From Liquidambar formosana (taxonomy: Eukaryota > Streptophyta > Magnoliopsida > Saxifragales > Altingiaceae), in assembly GCA_039720395.1 (NCBI GenBank), contig CM077826.1, positions 15,185,962 through 15,249,961 of the forward strand: a stretch of 64,000 bases of DNA, read 5' to 3'. Made by a program: the position numbers and the translations under genes. The notes beneath the pieces are model-generated. The model ran no database searches. It saw only the letters and a program-made list of their open reading frames with translations, and was not told the origin of the DNA. This document shows, piece after piece, positions 11,272 through 22,433 of the stretch; positions within the stretch are counted from its first letter, which is position 1; each line of letters opens with the position of its first letter.

Positions 11272-12815
11272 TGGAGTCCAGATGTAGCTCAGATAATAAT
11301 TAAATGCATATTACCGGGCAACGATGGACACCTTCAAGAGATATCTAAAGGATAGATCGGAAACCCATCAATCAGCTTTCCTTCTCTATCTTTTCTTTTC
11401 CAGACATATAACTGTCACTACCATATTTTCCATGGCGGACACCTGCCTATGTCTGGTTGAACCTTGTAACAAGATAAAGGATTCTAGCCAGTGCAGTGCC
11501 ACATCTGATCAGGTAGTTTTCATCATCACATCTGATGACTCGGGTATTCAGTTAAGTTGAACATCATATGGACAGTGCATCTTAGAAGTCCATTCATGAA
11601 CATGACCAGGATTAGACATATGGTGCTGGCTAAGAAGACAACTGTATAATAGTCTTAGAAAAGTAATTAGCAAAAAATATAAGGAAAAATATCTATATTA
11701 ATGGCCTTTCAATTAAAAGACAAATATGAATAGATTGGTCCATACATACATACATATATTATATTATATATATCTATATATATAGGGACGGAACTACATT
11801 GGGACAAGGGGGGGCCATGGCCCCCGCAAAATTTTGGAGAAAAAAAAAATTGAGATTAATTTTTATGAAGAATCCAGCCATTTCTGAAGGATTAATGGCA
11901 GATCAACTCTAGGTTTGGGGGAGATAAACTAAGCTTAGGCAAATCATCTCATGCTCGCCATCACTGTGTAAAAGAAGATACGTACCCAACAATCTTAGAG
12001 ATATTTTCGGGACCAGTTTTTGAATTCAATTGTACACATCTTTTGTAGACTCAAAAAAATATATTTTCAAATCTCAACCCAAGTCTTACCGCTCTCTAAA
12101 GATGAAGCAAGTTAGAGACCAACCAATCCATAGCCAAAAACTCCTCCATGATTGAATGATTATTTCTTGCTCTGCTTGATCTATGGTGGATCAACTCATT
12201 TGGGACCAGATTTCCCAGTTTAAGGGCTTTCATCTTGTTCGACAAGAATGAAGATAGTTGTTGGGAGTTGGGATTCTAATGAGTGCTCTAGCAGAACCCC
12301 AAAGTAATTATCTACTACGTGTCGCAGAGGAGTAGTAACTTGAAGCAAAGATGCACACTAATACTAATGTTGCAGACTTGCAACTTCTGCTAAGGCCACG
12401 TGGGAGCATTGTTTAAGAGAGCAGGGAAAATATATGCACCTATTAGGCTGTTATCACATTCAAAGGTAATTGCTTGGCGCTTGTGATATGGGGCTGTAAA
12501 TTTTGAGGATTAGTCGTGAGCACCTCTGGACATGCCAATGACCATTAGGTTTAATGACATATCTCCTCCTAATAGGAGTGTAGCATTTAGGGAAGCCTTC
12601 ATTTCGATTACATGTGGGCGTGTGTTCATTTATCATTTTTAAAAATAAAATAAAAAAAAACCTCTTGACACACTTGTTATAATATATAAATATAACTTCG
12701 TCTACATCATGTGGGTCTAAACTAAGCCTAAATTATATAATAAAATTTTTATTGCTAAGATCGATAAAAATACTATTATTTACAATTTATCTATCTGGCC
12801 CCTGCAATTGGCACC

Positions 12816-12879
<64 letters not shown>

Positions 12880-13984
12880 TGGAGTCCAGATGTAGCTCAG
12901 ATAATAATTAAATGCATATTACCGGGCAACGATGAACACCTTCAAGAGATATCTAAAGGATAGATGGGAAACCCATCGATCAGCTTTCCTTCTCTATCTT
13001 TTCTTTTCCAGACATATAACTGTCGCTACCATATTTTCCATGGCGGACACCTGCCTATGTCTGGTTGAACCTTGTAACAAGATAAAGGATTCTAGCCATG
13101 CAGTGCCACATCTGATCAGGTAGTTTTCAGTCATCAGTTCGTTTACCCACAATGGATTGAAAAGCCGAAAATTTAGAGCTTCTCAAGCACCAATTAACAG
13201 CCACCCTGGTAAAGAATTACAGATTGAGACAAAAATAAAGTCATCTAAAAATGTATACGAATTTCCTTCGATAAGGTGGAGTCACGGCTAATTTTTTTAA
13301 ACCCCAAGTTCTAACTGGATTTTATCAGCTCCACTTGCTATTATCCATAGCAGCATACCCATGTACCTAAGTTTATTTTCACATGCCAGCAACCTCTTCA
13401 CATTTCTCAAACTAAATTCAGAGCACAAATATTTCAAAGGATTGATAAATTCAATATCACTGAAAACATGGGATCCCCAAATAATATTGGCACCCAGATG
13501 AATGCAGAAAAATTTCATTTTTGCTCTTAAATTAGACTATTGGGAAAATTAAAAATTAAGCTTTTCCAGGGGAAATTCATACTTGACCATCAAATGGTTA
13601 ATGATGTTAATCACTACAAGCAACAGACCAACCCAACAAAGATTACAGCTATACAGCTGATTCATTCAGCTCATATGAAAGGCACTTATAAACTAATTAA
13701 TAAATAGAAATTAGGGTTTAAGAAAAAAAAAATGGAAGTACCTTCAGTTCGTGGCAAAGATCTTTCTCTGATTTATTAGCAGAAGCATAAACTAGAAAAC
13801 AGCCCTTCTTGCAGTTGCTTCTGTGGTTCTCACCGCCAGGAAAAAGAAGAGACTCTCTCAAAAGGAAAGTAGAAAACAGCCTCCTCTTGAGCTTGTCTCT
13901 GCAGTTCTCACCACTAGAGAAGGATACACCGTCTCTAGAAGAAACTCTGAAAGATTGAGGACAGGGAAAATAAGAAACCGCCAT
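7971..13984 (-). CDS. Unrecognised small protein, probably plastid-targeted (three exons)
   Basis: The exons are 13984-13742, 8526-8375 and 8118-7971, giving 180 residues. Donor and acceptor sites are canonical (AAG|GTACTT; TTTTGGCAG|GTTCAG; ATCCG|GTACC; TTTGCAG|GGAAG) and the phases match at both junctions, which is the main support. The first 60 or so residues are rich in Ser, Arg and Phe with few acids (MAVSYFPCPQSFRVSS), like a chloroplast transit peptide. They contain an imperfect tandem repeat (FSSGENCRDKLKRRL and FPGGENHRSNCKKG). Exon 2 (QEKKLALTTMYSLESTISRC and on) reads as an amphipathic helix. Exon 3 ends LRLEYGRGSPSL. I recognise no family. Intron 1 is 5.2 kb and holds a tandem array. 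An extra exon in that intron cannot be excluded. Confidence 0.5.
8940..13250. repeat. Tandem array of about 0.55 kb units (five partial or full copies)
   Basis: A unit beginning GAGTCCAGATGTAGCTC recurs at about 8955 (diverged), 9619, 10719, 11275 and 12882. Most copies are preceded by a (TA)n and/or (GA)n microsatellite. A second shared segment, with AGTGCATC-TTAGAAGTCC and CATGAACA, recurs at about 9240, 10430, 10980 and 11530. Open frames of 63-78 codons starting MDTFKRYLKDR or MNTFKRYLKDR are simply the repeated unit read forward and carry no known domain. On the minus strand the second segment can read as a hydrophobic segment ending in stop in three copies and is frameshifted in the fourth. 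The array lies inside intron 1 of the gene at 7971-13984. Confidence 0.8.
11787..12819. mobile_element. Insertion splitting the tandem array
   Basis: Array copies resume on both sides of this block. It starts GGGACGGAACTACATTGGG, followed by a GGGGGGGCCATGGCCCCC palindrome, and ends ...CTGCAATTGGCACC inside a (TA)n tract, so both sides read TATATATA. The palindromic GGGCC start is common at the ends of decayed plant DNA elements. It contains the 125 bp segment also found at 2979-3104. No transposase is seen. Class is uncertain because the ends match each other only weakly. Confidence 0.5.
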
Positions 13985-15697
13985 TTAAGGTTTTGTGAGA
14001 AGTGGAGCGGAGAGGCTCGAAAGCGTAAATGGTGTCTAGGGTTTGAGCAACCCCTGAAAACATTTTTCTACTTATAGGTGTTCACTTAACATTCTAAGCA
14101 AAGGAAAAAATAAGTAAATATCCAAAATATCCCTCGCACAAAGAACCCATAAAATAATTTTTTTATATAAAAAAAAACCTCAAATAAGGTATACTATATT
14201 CTAAAAAAAACCTAAAAACTTAACTTCCATCCGACTCTATTTGGTAATGAAATTTTTTTTTTTACCAAAATACCATTATTGCATTTTTATTGAAATATAA
14301 AATAATTATTCAAAATTTGTATTACCATCTTGTTTATCTAATAAATTGATTATTTGTCATTTATCACCAAAAAAAAAATGAAAAAAAGAAGAAAAGAAAA
14401 CGAATTAATAAAAAATTATAAAAATGATATGTCAATCCAAAAACTGTATAATTTAAACAAAATTAAATAGAAGTTAGGGTGTTGGTTTTTTTGGAAATAC
14501 TATAACTTTATTTGGGTTTTTTAGATAGAAAAATTACTTTGTGAGTTTTTCAGATATAATTCTTTTTTTGAATGATATTTTTGATACTTACCCAAAAAAA
14601 AAAAAACCTCTGTTTTCCTAAAAGGTGCAACCAAACAGATTTTTAGGCCTCTTCACTATTTTCCCCGTAGTCCCACAGTACCATCCCTTTTCATTGACCC
14701 CATGGTAGCCCTCTGGGCTCTTGCTTAAGATTCGAACTTGTGGTGACCACAAATTTTGATACCAAATTATACAAACCCAGCTAAAATTTTCTCTTAAAAA
14801 ACCGGTTTACAAGAAGAGGGCGACCAAGAACTAATGTACACACGGTCAATCTCATACTTAACATGGGAAATTGGGATAGTAATACAAACGAACCCTTAAA
14901 GCTCATGCATCTGTGAGAGCATAGATTCAAATGGGGGACCTTTAGCTCTTAAATTGTGATTGTTTGTCATTTTTGCTATATTTGTTTGTCATTTGTGCTT
15001 TATTAGGAAACATCACCTTACTCATGAAGTATAGAAACACAATCATTTAAGTAGTAATATTTTTTTTTTTTTTGCTCCAAACATGAGTATCTTAGGCTAA
15101 CTTTTGCTAAGATTTGGATCCATACTAGTTTCACAGTGAAGCCACAATCTACTAGTAAGCCCATACATCTAATAGCTGAGAGAACAAAGATTTGATATTC
15201 TATAATGCTCCTATTTGACACAATTTTATTTGCGCGTATTAGTTTTGCTTCTTTTGGGCCGCAGCGGGGGAGGGGGTGTTTTGGTTTTTTGGGCCCGGGG
15301 GGAGGTTGTTCTGGTGGTGGAAGGGGGATGGTCCATCAGACATCCAAATTCCCCCTTACAAAACTGAGGCAATGCTATAGCTCCAAATAGTGATCTCAGA
15401 CGAGTAAAGTGACTTCCAAGCAAATGAAAACCATACAAGAAACAGAATGAAATATGATTTTATTCGGAACAATACCATCATATATACATTGCTGAAACAA
15501 ATTAAAAAACCGTCAGCAATTTCTGGTAATCAAATATTTCAAGAGCAACTGTCAATACAAGAATAGATAATGAATTAGTAGTAAATGAAAATGTTACAAT
15601 AATCTGTACAACATCAAGAACATGGTTTTTCTTTCCATTTGCAGCTTTAGCATCCAATGGAATTAGGGAGTGAGAGATGTAAGCCTCTTCAAATGAA
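13985..15697. other. Intergenic, no gene seen
   Basis: The first 100 bp upstream of 13984 would be the promoter and leader of the small plastid-protein gene. The rest is AT-rich with poly-A/T tracts. A G-rich patch lies at about 15258-15330 (GGGGGAGGGGGTG and GGCCCGGGGGGAGG). The short open frames here show no domain. Confidence 0.5.
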
Positions 15698-18600
15698 TCA
15701 TGATGATAGAATAAGAAGTAGAACTGCAGCACAAGTGCCCGAAATCAGCGTGTAGGAGGACCCAAACCAACCTCGAGCTCCAAAATCCTGTAATGTAACA
15801 AATTAGAACTATATAAGAAAGATATACCTGACATAGGACATAGCAGCATGAAGCACATTGATTGGATAAACCATGCAAAAATTATGAATAAATGAACACT
15901 CCCAAAGCTATGTTGTAAATTTTAATATGCCTGCCCTGTGCATGTGTAGCCTGTAAGAACATGAAGCAGCCATATAATTCTAACAGAAAAATAGAATGAT
16001 GGCTTTTAGCATAGTCAAAATCCATAAGATTGTGATGGCGCTTGGCATATTCAAAATCCTAAATGAGGCCCAACTAGCAGCAAATCTTGCTATACTGTTC
16101 ATGCATCATGTATCCTGCCAGGGTCCTTGGAAGGATATAAAGAAAAGAGAAAAGATTATTGATTTTACACACTCAAAGATGAATTGTTTCACCTGTTCTA
16201 TTTGCATATCATCTTCAGGAAGCTAGCAGTGAGTGCAGTATTCCAAGAAAATTACATTTTTAGCTCGAAGTAAAACCATGAAATACTTATGAACAAACCT
16301 AGCTTTTAACTTCGTAAACAAATTTCCCTAGAAAAATTCCCAACAAGATGCTTAATGTTGTTAATAAAAAATTTAAATCGAGATAGGAAATTTTGGACAT
16401 TTAAATAATTCAAAATAATATTATCTCATACGTCTACCAGTCACTAAATGATCTATCATTTTACAGCATGAAAATTTTGAATAATCTTTTGAAATGACCT
16501 TGAGGCACAAGGTCCTACAGCACAGATACATGATCATAAACCAGAACAACTTATTCTGTTTACTTTTAACTTCTGTTTTTTCTTTTGCCCAACCTTCCAG
16601 GTAAGAATCAGAACAAGATTTAGGACAGGACACTACTACGCTTCAAAGAATGTCATAATCTAAAAAAGATGAAATAGGATCATGCCCACATTGAAGTCCC
16701 AATGTATGAATGGAATCAATTTTTTGAAAAAGGGGCATCATTAACTGCTAAATAAATATAAATGAAAAAAAAAAAAAAAACTTTCTAAATCATTAGCTTT
16801 GCACAAGAAGCATCAGTTGATTCCAGACAGTATAAAGTAAATTCAATGCTGTCAACATCCTTATTGATCAAGACTCAGTGCACAAGAGAGGCATCCCTAG
16901 GGACTGGTGGATATTTATTCTCCTGCACTATGATCGTATTATCAATTTCACTTGTCATTTACCATTGCAGATCCTAGTATTAATCATTTAATCAGAAAAT
17001 AAAAAGTACGCAACTTTTGTACATGGCATACCTACAAGGTGTAATTTCTTAATTCTACTATATGTGAGAATAAGTATCTGAGCTATACATAAATCATTTA
17101 CTCCATAGTTGCCAACAAAGTGAGAAAAGAGTAGATATATAAATAAGAAGCAAATAAAGAACAAATTAAAATAATACAAGCGAACAGAAGATAGAAGAGA
17201 AGAAAAACCTTTAATAGTAAAATAAGGAGGCAGCAGTGGTGTGATGTCAAAGGTATTAGTAATACTGATGATAATATAGTGTCACGGTGTTGGGCATGGT
17301 GGTGGTGCAACAAGTTATGTGGATGGTTGTGGCCATGCTGTAGGTGTTGATGGCACATGAGAGAGTGGTAGAGGGGGTGCTGGATTTCTTGTGCAATCAG
17401 CAGAGGTGGCAATGGTGGGGGATCGTGTCAATCTCTCAATCTGACTCTCTCAACCTTACCTCTAGTTTGAAAGAAATGGAAGGGGGAAAAAAAATAGAGA
17501 AATTCTCTTCCAATTTTCTTTATTTGATCAGTGATATTGGCCCTTTATATAATGAAATGTGATTGAAGAAGATTCCTATAGCTGACATATGGGGTTCTGC
17601 ATTCAGTTGAGTTGTATTTTCAATTTTACCCCAGCGGCCAAACGACAAATACTGTTAGATTCTATAAATTCTCCCTTTTCTACCTTTACCTTTTACTAGT
17701 AACCAGATAGATATCTTAAAAGCTTCAACACTATCCATACATGGTCAGAAAAAAAGCATCCAATGTTTAACACACACACATATATATAGGATGATATATA
17801 TCTCAACATTTGTAGAATGTGACATAAGGGCAATGCATTTTGCTATAACTAATCATTTTAACACTTATGCTTATTAGGAGGCTTCAAGCACAATATGAAT
17901 GTTGATTGAGATGGGAAGCTTATTCAATCATTATAGAAAACAAGTTAACAAACTGACAAGAAATGAAACAAGGGACTTAAAGTTAAGTTTCACTTGTATA
18001 GTCAGTAAATAATTTTACTTCTTCCATCAATATACCCAGTCAATTTAGTTATCAAACTAAGCAGAAAACAGTAGAAATTACCCATCTGGATAGGATCAAT
18101 GGCATACCATTTATTTAAGTGATTCAACTTTGCATACATACAGGCCTTATTCATGAAATATATTTCTACAAATTGAAGCATAGAACCTAACAGGGACTGG
18201 AACTGAGGACTATGAAAGCGAATAGATTCTCAAGAGTAGTAAGCTAAATTAGAGAATGTAAATTACAACAACGAAAATACATACATTCACTTTAGAAAAA
18301 AATATTAATCATAAAATAAAAATATCAGCGACATTTAGGAAAAATCACATTGATACCAGTATCACAAATTTTAAAAACTTGATATGATTGATGATCTAGA
18401 AATATAGAATCTGGTATGTAGAAGCTCTCATAGCAGAATAGAAACATGACCAGAAACAAGGACTAATGCTTCAAGTCCCAACAGCTGCATCCATTTTCAT
18501 TAAGATGGAAAAACATTATTTGTGTATCCAATCACATAAGTGAAATATAAAAGAGATAATTGGGAAACCCATACCTTAAAAGAGAGAAGAGATGAGACTG

Positions 18601-20649
18601 CCGACGAAGGTACAAGTCCAGTGAACCCAATATCATATGAAATGCTCCCATCAGCTTTAAATAGTCCAAAGTTTCTCTCAGATGTTGGCCCAGGCTTCAA
18701 ATTCTCATTAAACAATGCAAAAATATATGCCTTCACCACCATCTTTGGCCTATAGGGGGTCCCCTTTCTTTTTGGCCAGCCGTTTACGCAAATTATAATT
18801 GTAAGCCCTTGCATTTTTTGGGGTGGCCCCTACTTCATTTGGATCCCCTTTAGAAGCCCAACCTGTTTCAGAAACTATTACCTCCGTCTTTGCAAACCCA
18901 GCCTTCTCCAAAGCAGCATAAGCCGCATCAATCTGAGCATCAAACATGTTATTATAGTGTAGATTCGTCTTGGCGTCATAAATCCCAGGATTTGATTCGA
19001 AAAGAGCGTACTTCAGATCAATATGTTCAGGGTCACTTATATAGGCGAGAAAGGGGTACGCATTTATATAGAAAGGAGAATCAATCTGGGAGAAGAATTC
19101 CAAAAGTGGTTTCATGTATGGAAGAATACTCTCTTTAAAAACACAGGCAGATGGTGGAAAGGAACTGGCAAACACACCCTGAGAATGTGGGGATGAGACC
19201 TCAACATCTTTAGTCAAACCAAGCCGGTTGAGCGCATTATATACATTTTTTACTGCACCCAGCAAAGCCTCCCATAAGTCCGGATCTGTACTCCCCAAGA
19301 CCTCATTTCCAACAGCAATTCCACGTATACGAGTTCCAGGAAGGAATGGCTGCACGTTTTCTTTTACCCAATCCATGGCACTAGCTTCGTTCACGCTCAT
19401 GTCTTTCAAAAACTCATTCCCAAGTCCAACCACTATTTCGATACCAGAACCTTTGAAGGCGGTGAGAACTTCATGATTAGCATCGTAAATTCTGACATTC
19501 TTTATCTTTGCAGCTTTGAGAAGTGTCACTACGCTCTCTGGTGAAGGGATATTGTCCGCAATCCTGCCATAGTTTATCCCATATGTCCCCGTGAATGCAT
19601 GCACCATCAAAACTGCTGGACAGAAAAAATAAAATTAGCTCCATTAGCCACTGATTCAACACAATGAGGCGATAATGAAAAATTACATATTGAGAGTTTG
19701 AGACTAAAAGAAATTTGCCTCCCAAACGAGAATCTAAATGCAAGTACCATTAAATTCTCCAAAACTCTTTAGCAAGTATACATAATGTTTCACAAAAAAA
19801 CTACTCTGGTATAAGGGGTTTGCAATAAGCCAATAAGTCACCCAAACTACTCTGGTATAAAATTCCATAGAAGGCGTGAAAATTCAAACACTAAATCATA
19901 TTAGAGCGCCAAAAACATCTTTCCCCCTTTCTGATTTCATAAAGAACTGTACACATTGAACTAAAAATGTTTAGGCACCTATGAATCCTATTAAAACAAT
20001 GTGTGATCAAAAACAGAAACGAGTGAACCAAAAAAAAAAAACACAGAAATGAGCATAAATCAGAAGTTCAAGCATGCCCATCCAAACAATCAACTTCAGT
20101 TCAATCGAGAACAGGGTTATTTACGTTTGGTAATAGAACAAATTATATTTTAGGCCCACCATAGAGAAGCATCTTCACATAATTTTAAAGACCATACTAA
20201 TAAATTTACTTCAAAGTTCAAAATGCCTTTACACCAGAAAAATAACAAATTCCAGACTAAACTTTGAAAAGGCCTTATATGCTGTAAACCCAGTTCAACT
20301 CTATCAACCAATAGAAAGTTCAATTTTTTCCCCTGAAGGTACAAAAATGAATACCATATATTGATATAATTCGAAGCAATCTTGACACCATAAACCAAAG
20401 CAGTTCCTACCAAAATTCAATGCTAACACAAACTCAATTCTGCACAAAAAAACTTTAATATTTCCTTTTATTAGTTTCCTAGTTCATCAAAATTGTTTAC
20501 AACAAAAAGGTCACTCTACGTCTCTAATACTTACAATTACCCATTGCATGCTTGCTCTAATAGAATTCAATGTAAAAATGGTACGTACCATTGGGACAAA
20601 CCACAGAGTACAAGAAAAGAAGGCAGAGGAAGAAAGAAGAGAAACCCAT
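15698..20649 (-). CDS. Glucan endo-1,3-beta-glucosidase (GH17), GPI-anchor type; single +1 frameshift in exon 2
   Basis: The exons are 20649-20589, 19615-18575 and 15787-15698; sites and phases fit (AATG|GTACGT, TGTCCAG|CAG, AAG|GTATGG, TTACAG|GAT). Exon 1 gives a signal peptide ([17 protein letters not shown]). Exon 2 gives the GH17 barrel: [14 protein letters not shown], the proton-donor motif AVGNEVL, the nucleophile region [10 protein letters not shown], and [20 protein letters not shown]. Exon 3 adds a hydrophobic tail ([22 protein letters not shown]) typical of a GPI signal. The enzyme would hydrolyse callose at the cell surface or plasmodesmata. Without the frameshift it would be about 396 residues, normal for the group, and resembles what I recall of Arabidopsis BG11/BG14. 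An extra base in the CCCC run at 18761-18764 ends the frame just before TPYRPK, so the gene is a recent pseudogene or an assembly error. There is no X8/CBM43 domain. Confidence 0.85.
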
Positions 20650-22433
20650 TGGTTTGGAGGATGAATTAACCGCCAAATAGCATTCCATTTGTAGAAAGGA
20701 GGAGAATGTGGCTTGACCCTTTTTAATTCAAAAACGAAAGCAACCTTTCGTACACAATGCTTCGTCTCCAGGCATGCCATAGACCCGAAAAGATTCTTAG
20801 CCTTAATCCATAGATGAATGGATCAATTTGGGTGGCTTTGTGGGCTTCGAATAGATTCTCCCCTTTACTCTTCCCTCACTATCTTTCTCCCAAAGTATAC
20901 CTTCTCTCCTTTTCATTCTTGGTTTCATCTGGGTTTCTCTCTCCCTCTAGATTCCAGAACATAAACCCTCTCCATCTCAAAGGTGACGTATATAAATAAA
21001 TAAATATATATAAGGTTATGGTTATACCTTTCGTGGGTACATGGAAATTAATTTTTCAAAACTTGCAATGGGGTGGAAGAGTCGGAGAGTGTCCAACAAT
21101 GGTGGCAAGGACTGAACAGTGTGAGCTGACAGAGGACGTTTCTCTGGAAGAAACGGGTCGGTAGTGGTCCCTTCCTGGTCACCATGGTATATACTAAACA
21201 ATAATGCAAAGACAAAACCTTTTTGCGAAAACTTTGTGGAGACTTACATGGGGCATCGTTTTTATCTTACGACGGAGGAAAGTGGATTCCATACTCCATA
21301 GATCATCAATTCTGAAAGTAGACTTTATCTCGTTCACATCATGTAAATTTTATTATAAAGTTTATTTGTTTTGTAAAGTGTATTTCCTACTTTCAATTTT
21401 GGTCACGAGGGAAATGAATCCTACCCAGATGATGGGTTTTCACCATTCAGAAAATTGCCATCCATTCCTCGACTAAAGATAGCATGTGAAGGTGACCTCG
21501 ACCAAGTGGGATAGGTTCCAATGGAACAATGCCATTTCCCTGCATCCCAAAACATGTTGCTTTCCTATGATTGCAATCCGCGTTCTTGGTTTTTAGTAAA
21601 GGAAAGAGCCCTTTTGGTCACTTTATTGATTTCTCTCATGAATTTTTGTAAAAATATTTCTTACTATTATAGAGTACTATATAGTTAAAAACTCAGAAGG
21701 AACAAAACAATAATATTATATCAAATTAAATTAAAAGAGAAATTAATGCAACTCACCTTCTTTTTTCTTTCTTTAAATTAATACAACTCACGTTTTTTTT
21801 TTTTTTTTTTAATTTCTTTTTTCACCTTCCATTTTCAATCTTAAGCAATTTCGCTCTCATGCCTAGCATGTTCCAACCTTAGACAGTTACATGTATTTAA
21901 AGTACACAATTCTACCTCAAAACGTACATTCATTAAATGCAGAAAATAACAAGAAACTACTCTCTTTCTCTATGTTTCGCCGTGCCCATGCTCACCATAT
22001 TCATCTTGCCCCGTGTTCTGCACGTCTAGCCTTCACAATGTTCTACCTTCCTCATGTCATATCAAAATGGATTCTGCAAATGTTCTGCCTGAATAATGGA
22101 GAATATGGAGCCAAGCAATTTATCCACTAGACTAGACTACAGGAGAAAACAAAGGCAGAGTCCCAAGCATAGAGAATATATTCAATACCCATAAAATTAA
22201 AGGTAAGGAAGATGTCTACAGTCGATAATCTAAGTTTACTCCATAATCTAACAAAAGCTGGCAGCATCAAATACCTACTCTACTAGAGCTACAGTTGATT
22301 TCACCACTAACAATGGTAACTAGCATCAACAACATTAAAGTTACAGTCATCCAAGAAATTCAAAATGTTACAAGTGAAAAAGGCGGTTGTAAGGTGGCAT
22401 TACAAAGGTGGCTAAAGGAGATTAACAACACAT
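20650..22433. other. Intergenic: glucanase upstream region and MBD gene 3' flank
   Basis: 20650-20810 is the likely leader and promoter of the glucanase gene, C/T-rich on its sense strand. Beyond that is AT-rich sequence with a poly-T tract near 21793. The stretch from about 22150 to 22433 is the likely 3' UTR of the gene ending at 22434. No open frame here has a recognisable domain. Confidence 0.45.

Noticed and set aside
10770..13123. Small open frames MDTFKRYLKDR... or MNTFKRYLKDR... (three similar copies) as a family of peptide genes
   Set aside because: They are copies of the array unit. A related unit at 9669 is broken, no promoter or splice context is seen, and the array lies in an intron on the other strand.
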